64,000 nt of DNA from Hevea brasiliensis. Taxonomy: Eukaryota > Streptophyta > Magnoliopsida > Malpighiales > Euphorbiaceae. Both the position numbers and the translations under genes were made by a program. The notes beneath the pieces were generated by a model. That model had not been told where the DNA came from and did not search any database. It saw only the letters and a list, made by a program, of their open reading frames with translations. The DNA is taken from assembly GCF_030052815.1 (NCBI RefSeq), contig NC_079510.1, positions 40,270,853-40,334,852 of the forward strand, written 5' to 3'. Of this stretch, positions 37,703-49,451 are shown one piece after another (position 1 is the first letter of the stretch; each line of letters opens with the position of its first letter).

Positions 37703-38353
37703 TTGAAGTATATCAAAAGCCAACATAAGTTAAGTAGGAGACATGCTAAATGGGTAGAATTTATGGAGTCTTTTCCTTATGTTGTAAAATATAAGCAGGG
37801 CAAAGAGAATGTGGTAGCTAATGCACTCTCCCGCAGGTATAATCTTCTTACTACTCTTGATTCTAAATTATTGGGATTTGAGTATGTTAAAGAATTATAT
37901 AAGCATGATGATGACTTTGCTGCCATATTCCATGCATGTGAGAAATCTACGTTCCAAAAGTACTTTAGGCATAATGGATATTTGTTTAAAGAAAATAGAT
38001 TGTGTGTGCCTAAAAGTTCTTTGAGGGAATTGCTTGTAAATGAGAGTCATAGTGGAGGCCTTATGGGGCTTTTTGGTGCTGCCAAAACACTAGATGTCCT
38101 TAGGGAGCATTTCTTTTGGCCCCACATGAGAAAAGATGTTGAGACTTGCAAAAGAGCAAAGTCTAAGGTGATGCCTCATGGGCTATACACACCTTTACCC
38201 ATGCCTAAGCATCCTTGGGTTGATTTGTCCACGGACTTTGTCTTAGGATTGCCTAGGTCACAAAGGAGTCATGATTCAAATTTTGTTGTTGTGGATAAGT
38301 TTTCAAAAATGGCTCATTTTATCCCATTTCACAAAAATGATGATGCTACATAA
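37703..38353 (+). pseudogene. RNase H end and integrase N-terminal half of the gypsy element
   Basis: Starts in the RNase H linker (VVANALSRR), then runs into the integrase region with [10 protein letters not shown] and [11 protein letters not shown]. The second half of the HHCC zinc motif is shortened: [10 protein letters not shown] follows directly, with two cysteines missing. The core begins with [12 protein letters not shown] and [10 protein letters not shown]. It stops at an in-frame TAA at 38351. Confidence 0.8.
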
Positions 38354-38410
38354 GTTGCTAATCTATTCTTTAGGGAGGTTTTTAAGTTATATGGTATACC
38401 TAGAACCATT

Positions 38411-39252
38411 GTGAGTGATAGGGATGTCAAGTTCTTGAGTCATTTTTGGAAGGTTCTTTGGGGAAAATTGGGAACTAAGCTACTTTTCTCTATTACTTGC
38501 CATCTCCAAACTGATGGCCAAACAGAAGTAGTGAATAGGACCTTAGTCACACTTTTGAGAGCCTTAGTGAAACAAAATTTAATGTATTGGGAGGAATGCA
38601 TACCATACATAGAATTTGCATATAATAGGATTGTGCATTCATCTAGTGGATACTCTCCTTTTGAGCTTATTTATGGTTTTAATCCACTTACTCCTTTGGA
38701 TTTGTTACCATTGCCTATTGATCATGTTGCTTCATTGGATGGTGAAAAAAAGGCTGAAATGGTTAAAAAGATGCATGAACAAACTAGATTGCATCTAGAA
38801 AAGAAAAATGAGCAATACGCACCTCATGCTAATAAGGGGCGAAAGCCTATGATTTTGAACCTGGTGACTTGGTATGGATCCATTTGAGAAAGGAAAGGTT
38901 TCCTAACCAAAGGAAATCTAAGTTGCATCCTAGAAATGATGGCCCTTTTCAAGTGCTTGAAAGAATTAACAATAATGCTTATAAGATAGAATTGCCCAGT
39001 GATTATGGTGTTAGTGATACTTTTAATGTAACTGATCTTACTCCTTTCCTTGGTGCAGAAACAAATTCGAGGATGAATTCTTTTCAAGTGGGAGAGGATG
39101 ATGAGGATCATCATAGAGCACCACCACCCTTCAAAGGGGCAATCACTTGGGCGAGAGCTAAGCAGCTTCAAAGCATGCTCATTAACCATAAAAGGATTTT
39201 CGGCTTAGGAGCAGAGCTACATAAGGAAGGCCTAGCTTGCTTGCTCCAATAA
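38411..39252 (+). pseudogene. Integrase C-terminal half of the gypsy element
   Basis: Contains [12 protein letters not shown], the [12 protein letters not shown] block with the catalytic glutamate, and [22 protein letters not shown] frameshift near 38870-38885 moves to a second frame with [11 protein letters not shown] and AYKIELPSDYG, ending at 39252. No chromodomain is obvious. Confidence 0.8.
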
Positions 39253-40003
39253 TCTAAGTGGATCACCATGTGCCAAGCTGGAGCTTCCATTGCCACGTCA
39301 CCAGCCATGCCAGATTCCATTCCCACGTTACTAACCACTTTGGACATGCCTCATGCCACCTTGGAGTCCACTTGGCAGCCACCTAGGTGTTTGTAGGGTT
39401 CACGCCACGTGGAGGGAGCTCATTGGTTCATTTGAATTAAAGATAGCTACTTTTTGACCAAGTGGGCCCTAATATTCTAGCACAAAGAGGGACTAATTGC
39501 TGTCACCTTTTGCCCTTTTGTAATTAATGCTGCTGCCATCTTTTGTCTTTATAATTAATACACTTAATATTCTTGTTAGGATAGCCAACATGGCATAATT
39601 ATTTGTAACTTTTGTCTTAATAATTTTAGCTTGTGTTTCTGTAACCCTAGGTTTATAAGGAAGAGAATACCATCTTGTTCCTTCAGTTTTTACTTCTGTT
39701 ATACATGAGAGCCTCCCTTAGAGAGAGTTTGAGTTTTCTTTCTTGCTAGTTTCTAGAAGAACTATAACTTAGACAACTTTATCACTTGCCTATTTTACTT
39801 GATGATCAATGTAATCTCCCACAAGTTGGGTTATTGTGTTGACACTTAATCTGTTCCTCATTGAAATATATATTCTGGTGCTTTTTCCATAGAGATTGCA
39901 TCTTATTTTGTTCAAAGAAAACTTGTTTTGGTGTTGATGATTATTGGATTCCATTAGAGGTCTGCATCCTTAGGCAATGTTCATTTGGGTGCCTATCATA
40001 TTG
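39253..40003 (+). repeat. LTR-like region of the gypsy element
   Basis: Noncoding DNA between the pol end and the primer site, with a TATA-like GGTTTATAAGG near 39650 and a likely 3' border TGCCTATCA near 39998. The 5' border was not resolved. Confidence 0.5.
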
Positions 40004-40013
40004 GTATTAGAGC
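40002..40013 (+). other. Primer-binding site (initiator Met type)
   Basis: TGGTATTAGAGC differs at one base from the usual TGGTATCAGAGC and follows the LTR-like region after a short spacer. Confidence 0.65.
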
Positions 40014-40250
40014 ATTAGGGCATCAAATCAAGTAAGTATCCTTCATTCTTTATATTCCTTAAGTTGATTTTTCTGTTTGGTTTGAGCTTAAGGCATTTTG
40101 CCAAAGAAGACATTTCTAGGGTTTTTGTTTTTCTTCATCTTCCATGCTTTTCATTTTTGTTTCTAATATTTGCAGCTAAAATCTTCATCTAGGGTTTTAG
40201 AGAAATTTCTTTAAATCTGTCTTTGATTCCAGTTAGGTATAAAAATCTCA

Positions 40251-40974
40251 TTTTTTTTAAAAAATGAAAATACTTAAAAATTCATAAAAATTAAATTTAT
40301 AAATGATTTTAATATTATTAAATTAAAAATTATTAATTTTAAAATAAAATATTTAATAAGACTGTAATTCATTTAATTAAATGCATGAAACCATCCTTTT
40401 ATTAGATATAAATAAATTTTACCAGTTCATTTTGAAAAATTATTGATTTTTTATTGTCAAATATTAATGGGACAAATCTTGCATATTATTTATTTATTTG
40501 ACAACAATTCTTAAAGTAACTAATTTTTCTTATTTATATTATTCATTGGATGGTATAAGATGATTTAATATTTATATTAGTGTTTAAAGATTAAAAAAGT
40601 GATTCTTTAAAAGTTATCCTATTAAGTTAAAAAGACATTTTGACTATCATAAATAAAATAATGTCACTATTTTTATATTCAACGGCTAATCTCATAATTA
40701 TTTTTACCGAACATTTCTATTTTAACTCATTATGTAAATAGTTAATTAATAACAACTAATATCTAGCGGTTAGTAAACAGCTGACAGCTACTAAAACAGC
40801 TAATATTATAAAACAAGTTTATAACAATTAATCCTTCATTGATTTATATTATTTAAAAAAAAAAACACACATTGAGAATAAATACATAAAACATGATTGA
40901 GCACAATAATGAAGCATTAAGCTTCATATATAATTACAGACATTAAACAAAAGGTCTGTCTCTCGGGAAGAATT
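40251..40974. other. AT-rich intergenic DNA
   Basis: No reading frame or repeat of note. The right end probably carries the 3' untranslated region of the organ-specific-protein gene on the minus strand. Confidence 0.5.
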
Positions 40975-41440
40975 TTACTCATTGTAAATTGAAACATTTG
41001 GCCTGGGTTCGAAATCATTAGCAAATGACTTCTTCTGGTCCTTAAGATCATCATCTTTATCATATACTGATAAGTTAGGGCTTGGCTCAAAGTCTTTAAC
41101 AAATGCAAATGACTTCTTTTTTCTAAGAAGAGCATCATCATTGTAAACCCATAAATTAGATATTGGCTCAAAATCTACCACAAAATTCTTCTGTTTCTTG
41201 TGCTCATCAAAATTTTCAGTTGTGGGTTTCATTGCACCTTTCCAATATTCACCCACATCTTTTCTTGCATTGATGCCATTGGCAACCTGCTCAAGAACAA
41301 GAAACACAGTTTAAAGAAAATGTTTAAAACTCACAAATCATCATTTCAAAGAAACTAATATAAAAGGATAATGGACTGAAATTAAATGCTTACCAAAAGA
41401 AGCAAGAAAATGGTGGTGATAGCGAACGAGGATTTACTTT
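40975..41440 (-). pseudogene. Organ-specific protein family (S2/P4-like), start codon apparently lost
   Basis: Exon 2 (41286-40975) encodes NARKDVGEYWKGAMK, the family hallmark, then three repeats of the type DFEPxPNxSVY (VVDFEPISNLWVY, VKDFEPSPNLSVY and ANDFEPRPNVSIY). Exon 1 ends at 41394 (donor GTAAGC) and its frame SSFAITTIFLLLLL is a signal peptide core. The place where the start codon should lie is a run of 16 A on the coding strand. The only nearby ATG (41470) is out of frame by one base. Family members are small secreted proteins of unknown function, expressed in particular organs. The reading could also reflect a sequencing error in the A run. Confidence 0.7.
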
Positions 41441-41490
41441 TTTTTTTTTTTTTAAAGTTCTGATTTGCATGGAGGTCACCTAGCATCTAT

Positions 41491-41502
41491 GGGTATATAT
41501 AG
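41491..41502 (-). promoter_or_regulatory. TATA box of the organ-specific-protein gene at 40975
   Basis: On the minus strand CTATATATACCC lies about 55 bases upstream of the signal-peptide frame. This is the same distance as TATA to ATG in the related gene at 46463. Confidence 0.55.
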
Positions 41503-41959
41503 GCAAAAATAGAAGGAAAATGATATGAAGAACGAGACAAGGGACCCATAAGGCCACAACCTCATGTTTCATGCGTGAGTTCATATGGAAAATAAGGTGT
41601 GGATCCCTAGCTAATTATGCATTCAGGAAAATATGAAAAGAGATACATCTAGAATTGATGGAAACAAGATATATTATTAATTTTTTTTTTAATGTTTTAA
41701 GTTATCTCTAGAATTTAAATTCTCAAATTCAAAATTCAATTGAAACCTAAAAAATAATAATAAAAAAAAATCAACTTAACAACTTTGAGAGATAACCCAA
41801 AAATTATTGAGAGCGTTGCTTTTAACCTTTATCATTAATCAAAAGGTATATGTGTATAACTTATGTTTTTATATATATAATTTATTAATTTTACAATGTT
41901 TTGAATATCACTAAGGCTCTATGAAAATATTTTAGAAAATATTTGGTTGTATTGTTAAA

Positions 41960-41964
<5 letters not shown>

Positions 41965-42016
<52 letters not shown>
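41965..42016. repeat. (TA)n microsatellite
   Basis: An uninterrupted TA dinucleotide run of about 50 bases in intergenic DNA. Confidence 0.9.
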
Positions 42017-42020
<4 letters not shown>

Positions 42021-43061
42021 ATCTATGGATAAATATTTTTATTTTTTAATAAAATCATCAAAATCTAAAAAATAAAAAATACTTCCTCTTAAAAAAAAGT
42101 TATTTTCCTTAAAAATAATTTAATTTTTTCTTTGATTATAAAAATATTTTTTATTGATTAATTTTTTTTAGTGTCCCAAATGCTAAAAAATATAAAAAAT
42201 ATTATTTAAAAAAATATTTTTTCATAAAATAAAGGGAGTCTGAATTAAAACTTATTAATTTATGTTAAAATTTAAGTTAACATAAATTAATATGCAAATT
42301 AATTAAATTAAATATATTAATTTGATCTTTTTATAATTTATTTCTTTTCTTTTTCTTACGTTATTTATTTTTATTTTTGTTAAAAAATAATTTTACAATG
42401 AAAATTAAGAAATTAGTTACTAATTTGAGATTTTTATTTTTAACGATCAATTTTAATATCTGCTTCTGTCAAGGTTATCCATTTTTTTTATAAGCTTTTT
42501 GAAGTAAATTAATTATTTTGTTTTAATTATTATGTTTCGTGGTATATATTTTGTTTTCCAGTCTTCGGATTACTATAGGTCTAAGGAATGATCAAGTAGC
42601 TTCATTAATTGATGTCCAAAATCTTTTAATAATTAAGAAAAAAAAAAAGACCTTCATAAAATATTTTATTGTAATTATATCTAAAAATTAAAATTAAACT
42701 TAATTTAAACTTTGCATTGAGTTGGCAACCTGCACTAGAAAAACAAAGGAATAAATAATTGAACTTAAACTACACTTAGGGCGTTACATGGCTTGATTTG
42801 AGCGAGTTGGTTGTATTTTAGTAGTTTTTAAATAAAAAATAATAGAATAAATTTTAAAATTATGTATATATATTTAATTTTCACATTAATCAAATTAAAT
42901 TTAATTTGAGTGATTTTTATTTTATAATATCTTTTAGATTTTTATAATTTAATTATTATTAAACCCTTTTCATATATATTATTATTTATTAATTGAAAAA
43001 ATATTATTTAAAATATTTTATTCAGTAAAAATAAATAAAAATAAAGTTATTCATATATTTC

Positions 43062-43066
<5 letters not shown>

Positions 43067-43106
<40 letters not shown>
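43067..43106. repeat. (TA)n microsatellite
   Basis: An uninterrupted TA dinucleotide run of about 40 bases in intergenic DNA. Confidence 0.9.
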
Positions 43107-43112
<6 letters not shown>

Positions 43113-43326
43113 AAATTAAATTTTTATTATGTTAACTAGAAATTCACATAAAAATTTTGATTTATAATTATTTTCAAATTATAATAATATTTAAATCTAT
43201 AAAATTATTAATTTTAATATATATTTAATTGGGTTAATTGGTCTCACAACTTATTTGGACACTTCTAAACTACACAACACTTGGTTCCACGCTCGAGCAA
43301 CTAGGCTTGATACGATTGTGATGACT

Positions 43327-43677
43327 AGGGGTATGCAAACGGTCGGTTCTGTTTTAAATTGAATCGAACTGATAAAATTAAAAATCAAAAATCAAAAATT
43401 TTAAAAATCGAATCAAATCAATTATTAAGAAAAATTTGAATCGAATAAAATTGATAAATATTGGTTCGATTCAATTTTAAACTGATCAAATTAAATTTTG
43501 TAAAATTTTATATTTTCAACATTAAATCTCTAAAACAAAAATATTAAAAAACTGAATTTAATTTTTTATAAAATTAATTAAATTAAACTGATTAAATTTT
43601 AAAATTGAATCCATTAAATCAAATTAATTCGATTCAATTTGATTTTTTAATTTAAACCACAATATGCACTCTCCTAG
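43327..43677. mobile_element. hAT-type MITE
   Basis: A 351-base noncoding element flanked on both sides by the identical eight bases TGATGACT (43319-43326 and 43678-43685), the duplication length made by hAT transposases. The ends are imperfect inverted repeats: AGGGGTATGCA on the left, and TGCACTCTCCTAG on the right, which reads CTAGGAGAGTGCA on the other strand. The interior is AT-rich and built of short GAATCGAACTGAT-like palindromic words, as in a common plant MITE family. Confidence 0.8.
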
Positions 43678-43685
43678 TGATGACT

Positions 43686-45734
43686 AAAGCCCATGTGGAC
43701 TACTGGCCTAACAACTAGGAGAGGGCTGAACCTAATCACTTAGCCCAAAAATCAACCCCCAAGTGTTAACAGAGTGTCTAAGTAGTTCACTAATGCCTTC
43801 ATATAAAGATGAAATAAAAATTGAAAAAAAAAATCAATAGTATCTAACTTCACCCAAAAATTAATTTTAAAAAAAATTAATTAAATCTTATATTTAGTAT
43901 AAAATTTTTATTATAAATTAATATGAGACAATATTCCTTTTGTATTCAGATATAAATATTTATAGTATAAAATTTCAGACAAATACATTTATGAATAACT
44001 CAAAATTAAAATAAAATAAACTCTAATATCATATAAAGAAAATAAACTTAACTTAACTTTACTCAAAAGCTAACTTAAAGGAAAAATGTTTAGCAAAATC
44101 TTCAATTTAGCACAAGATTTTTATCCTAAACCAATATGAGACAACAAAAATCTTATATCATATTTATTTTTAATAGATTTAAATTTTTATGCTTTGTATA
44201 ACAATAAATACCTTATTTTATATATTTAATTTAATTATTTAAATATATATTGACATTTTAAAAATAATTTTTTTATGTTTTCAGTTAATTACTCTATATC
44301 TTATTTTTATTATCTATTTTATCTATATCAAAATTATATTAATTAAATTTATAAAAAAAGAAAATGATATTAGCAATGATTGTTTGAAATGTAAAAAGAT
44401 AACAAAATAATGATTAACTTTTATTTTTCTTTTTTGAAAGAATGGTTAAATTTTAAATTAAATTTTCTATTAATATAGGTAAGAAAAAAATTAAATAAGA
44501 TCCTCATTTTTACATAATTACATCTACGTATAAAAATAATTAAAGAATATATTTTTAATCAATTAAGCTATAAATTAATTAAGCCATTTCCCATTAATGC
44601 GAGTGAAAATTAATTTATTAATTATAAAAAAAAAGACGACAACTGATAATTAGTAAGAATTTCCTATTAGAACAAGGTGAAATTAATTTTTTAATTCATA
44701 AAAGGAAATCAATCGGAAAAGTTATGTAATTTCCTACTCAGTGTGAATGGAGATTTTTTCATTCATTATTGTGCAAAAAGTAATAAGCGTGAGATTTTTT
44801 ATTGATTTAATTTGTAATTAATTTATTACAATTTTGACAGGTCAACATCTCTTCATAGCATAAAAAATTTGCCTGATTTATATAAATAGATTTAATTTAA
44901 TTTAATTTTTTTATTTAGTTAATTTTATGGTTGCTTAAATTAAATTATCTTTATTAACAATTAAGTAATTTTGAAAGAAATGAAAATCATACAAATTTGC
45001 CTGATTCATATAGATAAATTTTGGAGTTGTTTGGTATTTATTAGAATTGTTATTGGAAAAATATTTTTTTAAATATATTAAATTTTTTTTTATGAAAATT
45101 AAATATATTATTTAGAAAATAATGAAAATTTATAGAAGATGAAGTTTAATTGCTCAATTTAAAATTTTTTAATTAAAACACGAGAGCCCAAACGAATTTT
45201 GAGATGACGGCTAAAGAGGCTGATTTGGGTTTTTAGCTTTTAATTTTCAATTTTCAATTAAACAAATTTTATTAATTGAAAATATATGATTTTTATTATA
45301 AAATTATTTGAAATTAATTTTTCTAATAGAATTGAATTTAATTGTATTAGGAGCAATGTTTGAAATGGAGTAATTTGTTCAGTTCATCGTGTCATTTATC
45401 TTAGCATTTATCAGCTTTCCATGACCAACCCTTTTCCATTCTCTTATATTTAATTGGATGCATATACTTATAATATAAGCTCAAGCGCATATAAAAATAA
45501 ATTTAATAATTATTAATATATAAATTTAAATATAAATATTTAATTTAATAATTATTAAATTTATTCTCACATAAATGGAGTTACAAGTACAATAACTAAA
45601 CCCAATTAAATTTTCCAAGAAAGAAGCTAAGGCTTTTATGCAAACTTCCCCTCCTTTTGCTGGGATGACTAATAAACATCCAAAGCAGCTGACCAATAAT
45701 CAAAGACAACCATATATAAAAACAGATACTAAAG
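43686..45734. other. AT-rich intergenic DNA
   Basis: No coding signal. Around 43830-44160 two similar stretches each contain the AATATGAGACAA block and may be old repeat remnants. A short stretch near 45018-45060 (GTTTGGTATTTATTAGAATT) resembles the start of the MITE units at 45735 and 46019. Confidence 0.5.
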
Positions 45735-46243
45735 GGCTGTTTGACATTGGTGTTGGAATTACTGTTTAAAAAAATATTTTTTTGATATATTAGTCAAAGA
45801 GTATTAAAAAATAATTTAAAATTAAATTTGATAAAAAAATATTTTTTTTGATATACTAGTTAAAGAGTATTAAAAAATAATTTAAAATTAAATTTGATAA
45901 ATTTTAGTTATAAGAATATTAAAATAATAAAATACTATTTTTTTTAATATCACTTAAAATGATGCTTTTATTCAGAAAAATAATTTTGAATCTCCAAATG
46001 TAATGTTAAATAGACATTAAGAATCTGTTTGGTATTACTATTAAAACTGCTGTTAAAAAAATTTCTTTTTAAGATATACTAGTCAGAGAGCATTAAAAAA
46101 TAATTTAAAATTAAATTTGACAAATTTTAATCATAAAAATATTAAAAATAACAAAATAATTTTTTTTAATTATATTTAAAATAGTGTTTTTATTAAAAAA
46201 AAAAAAATTTGAAGCTTCAAATGCAATGGTAAACAAGATATAA
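45735..46243. mobile_element. Two adjacent MITE-like units
   Basis: Units at about 45735-46015 and 46019-46243 both start with CTGTTTGGTATTAC-like sequence and end with its rough inverse (AAATGTAATGTTAAATAG and AAATGCAATGGTAAACAAG). They share interior blocks such as GTATTAAAAAATAATTTAAA. The first unit also holds a tandem duplication of about 65 bases (45767-45830 and 45832-45897). Neither unit codes for protein. Confidence 0.6.
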
Positions 46244-46462
46244 GAGTCTCATGTATAAAAACATTATTACAAGCACACCTTAATGAAAAAAAACTTACCC
46301 AGGTGAAATTCATTATGAACTCAAGGCAAAATTTCATCCACTTCATTTATTTATCTGCATATTCTGTAAACATAAGCTTTTCTGATGAATAATTAACATC
46401 CATAAACCTTCGCTTTATGATCGACAAAGGATTTCTCTCCTTTAATCTCATCATCATCATCA

Positions 46463-46884
46463 TCATTTTGATGGGGAATGTTCATTTTTCTTATTCTCGC
46501 CATGGCTGTGATATATAACAGCAATAGCTCTGGTATCAAAATCCTTAACAAAATGGTTCATTTTATTAGCACCTAATAAAGAAGAGGCAGCATCAGCTGA
46601 ATCTTCAACAAACAGGCTTTTGATCGCTTCTGGTATAGGCTGATCTTTCATTATGTTCTTCCAATAATCCTCAGGTAGTTTTCTTGCGTTGTTGAGGTTG
46701 ACGAACTAATACCAAAAATGGGATAAAATTACATTAGTTTCATAAATCCAAAAAAAAAAAAAAAATCGAATGAGTTTGTGATTTTTAGATATGGAAGACT
46801 TACAGAGAAAAGAAAGAAGAGAAGAAAGGACTTACGGAGAAAACAAAGAAGAGAATAAGAAAGAAAGCAAGTGTACGCTTCATG
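46463..46884 (-). CDS. Organ-specific protein family (S2/P4-like), second gene
   Basis: Exon 1 is 46884-46804 (27 codons) and exon 2 is 46705-46463 (80 codons plus stop). Exon 2 has NARKLPEDYWKNIMKDQPIP, the family signature, then VKDFDTRAIAVIY, a single remnant of the DFEP repeat. Exon 1 is a hydrophobic signal peptide (MKRTLAFFSYSLLCFL, then RK, then SFLLFFLFS). Two possible donors exist. The first (GTAAGT after 46836) gives a frameshift, while the second (GTAAGT after 46804) keeps the frame and was chosen. A TATA-like TATAAATTA lies at about 46932-46940, with a short leader. The predicted product is a small secreted protein of unknown role, 107 residues. Confidence 0.7.
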
Positions 46885-48523
46885 TCTTTGCAAGTTGCAA
46901 CTTTCTCCAACCTCTTGACTCTACGCCACTTAATTTATAGGCCAAATACATAGACGGGCAGGGCGGATCCACCATACAAAGAAAGTTTTGTTACAGTGAT
47001 TGATATGGTGGATCTCACCTGGCCCCATAAAATACATCGATTGTATAAAATAATTGCTTAATTAAGAATGAGACGATTTTATTAACATATTACATTGATT
47101 TTTCATATTTATAAAACTTAATGTTTCAGTTATAATAATAAAAGTAATAAAATTGATTATTCTTGAAATTTATTAGTTTAAAATAACTCTTCTTTTTGTT
47201 CATAATTAGCGGAATTCTTATACTATCCATGGTAGTGTGTATATTTATATATATATATTTAACCTTTTGATAATAATAAATTTTTATTATTAAATTAATT
47301 TTTAATCAAAACTTTCTCCTAATTAATTTAATTTTAAAAAAATTTCTCATCTATTTTAGTAGAATTTTCAAATTAATTTGTAACATAATTAATTAAAAAT
47401 ACCTTATTTAATTATTTTATACATAAATTATTGATAATTTTTATAATTATTTCATTTAAAATATAATAAAATTAATTTATTGAAAAAAATAATTTAAACT
47501 TTGTTGTCGTACCAATCAAATAACTTGGGTCGCATCAAAATACTTCCTAAGTCGATAATATTACAAATCTAGATTATTTAAAAATTTGATTTATTGGTCC
47601 AATTGGTAATTATGAATTTAATAATAATGATGTTTATAATCATTACTTAAATATTTTCTTCATTAAAAAAATTTTTCTTTTGGATTTTTTGTTGAAAAAT
47701 TAGAATAGTGCTTTTTAAGAGATTTTTAAAATATTGTATTTTGTAAGTTTTTCAAAATATTATTTCTTAAAAGTATTTTTCAGAAAAGTTTTTTTTGGAT
47801 TTTTTGTGGGCAAAAATGTTTTCTTCAAAAATTAAAAAGTTGGATAAAAAATTGTAATAAAATCTTTGAATTAATATTTTTTTTCTTAAAAAGTTTTTTT
47901 TTTATGGTGGCTTCATTTAAAATTATATGTGCATCCTAAAATTTTAACTATTTTAATTGGTACGATTGATTAATAGAAAAAATAATAAAGAGGTAAAATA
48001 ATTAAACATTAACTAATTAATTAACTATTAAATAGTATCATTCTATTAATAATTATCACATTAAATATTACTTTTTGTAATAATTTTAAGTTATTTTTAT
48101 AAATTTTACAGTATATATATAATTCTTAAATTTTTATAATGAAATGAAACATTTAAAAATTTAGAAAATATTATGTAAGGAATTTATATAAATTTTATAA
48201 TTAAACAAACAATACTTAAATATATATTTAATATTTCAATCATTTAATCGTGAAAATTAAGGTAATAATTATAAAAATAAAAATAATTACAATTTACAAG
48301 AAAAATAAAAAGTGAGTTAAATAAAAATAAAATTAAAATAATTACTATAATTATAAAGCCTAATATTCTCTCAAAGTGATACATAACAAAATCAATAAAA
48401 AATTTATACATATAGCAACACTTCATTTTTTTTTTCTTTGAATTGCTTGTCTATTTTATACATAGATAGATAGATTCAATCTATTGGAATTTAAATATGG
48501 ACTTGAAGCTAGTAGTGATACTA
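46885..48523. other. AT-rich intergenic DNA
   Basis: Apart from the short promoter of the organ-specific gene at the left end, no gene or defined repeat was seen. The 60-codon minus-strand frame at 48244-48426 is low complexity. Confidence 0.55.
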
Positions 48524-49294
48524 ATGGAGGAGAAGAAAAATATTGGCAAGAGATTTATGGGGAAGGTGGCGATTGTCACAGGTTCCACTCGGGGCATCGG
48601 CTTTGCAATCACCCAGCGCCTTGGCTGCGAAGGCGCCTTCATTGTCATCTCTTCTTGCAAGCAGAAAAATGTAGACGAGGCTGTTGAGAAACTTAAAGCT
48701 TAGGGTATCCAAGTTTTAGGTGTTGTTTGTCATGTCTCAAATGCAGAACATAGAAAGAATCTCATTCAGAAGACAATTCAGAAATATGGAAAAATATATG
48801 TGATTGTATCCAATGCCGCTGCCAATCCGTCTGCTGAATCCATTTTATTGACCCAAGAATCTGTCCTTGACGAGCTTTGGGAAATTAATGTCAAAGCCTC
48901 TATCCTTCTTTTGAAGGATGCAGCTCCTCACATGCAGAAGGGTTCTTCAGTCATTCTAGTTTCCTCAATTGGTGGTTACAATCCTCATGCTTCCATGCCT
49001 AAATATGGGGTGACAAAGACAACTCTTCTCGACCTCACTAAGGCCTTAGCAACTCAAATGGCACCTGATACTCGTGTAAACTGTATAGCTCCTGTGTTTG
49101 TACCAACACACTTTGCTGATTTCATCACAAAAAATGAGGCCATGATGAAGTCCATTGAGGAAAATACGTTGCTTAACAGGCTTGGTACCACAGAAGACAT
49201 GGCTTCTGCAACTGCCTTTTTGGCATCTGATGATGCTTCTTATACAACAGGAGAAACTTTGGTTGTCGCCGGAGGGGTACCCTCTAGACTATAG
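48524..49294 (+). pseudogene. IBR1/SDRa-like short-chain dehydrogenase, intronless copy with one nonsense codon
   Basis: One frame of 256 codons plus stop from the ATG at 48524, broken only by a TAG at 48701-48703 (after VEKLKA, where relatives have glutamine). The cofactor site [12 protein letters not shown], the catalytic serine (VSSIGG) and YGVTK are all present, and the C-terminus SRL is a peroxisomal import signal. The closest family I know is peroxisomal IBR1 (indole-3-butyric acid response 1) and related DHRS4-like reductases. A conserved PGFVPTHF reads PVFVPTHF. Host genes of this family normally have introns, so the lack of any suggests a retrocopy, though no poly-A tail was seen. 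Residues 1-59 could still be made as a stub. Translation would need readthrough. Confidence 0.85.
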
Positions 49295-49434
49295 TTCCTT
49301 CTCATTACCCTAAATCTCTTCGATTATTATTATTTTTTTTTAATTTTTTATTTTCAGTTCTCTTGGAGGAATCGTGTTGTCAACCTTCATTGGACCAGCT
49401 TGAAGTCTATATTAATAAATTTATCACAAAAAAG

Positions 49435-49451
49435 AAGACTTGAAATCTTTA
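49435..49451. repeat. Left target-site duplication of LINE copy B
   Basis: AAGACTTGAAATCTTTA, identical to 52711-52727. Confidence 0.9.

Larger units (their letters stand above)
35700..40250 (+). mobile_element. Ty3/gypsy element without gag: protease-RT-RNase H-integrase, then LTR and leader
   Basis: Long plus-strand frames give a nearly complete pol with few breaks. It is followed by LTR-like DNA (about 39253-39998), an initiator-Met primer site variant TGGTATTAGAGC at 40002-40013 and an untranslated leader to about 40250. No gag or 5' LTR is found on the left. The order pol, LTR, primer site, leader is not that of a simple insertion. Pol wording ([30 protein letters not shown]) points to a chromovirus; the clade is uncertain. 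The LTR start could not be placed. Confidence 0.8.
41503..43318. other. AT-rich intergenic DNA with microsatellites
   Basis: No coding signal. Contains (TA)n runs at about 41965-42016 and 43067-43106, and several poly-T/poly-A tracts. Confidence 0.6.
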
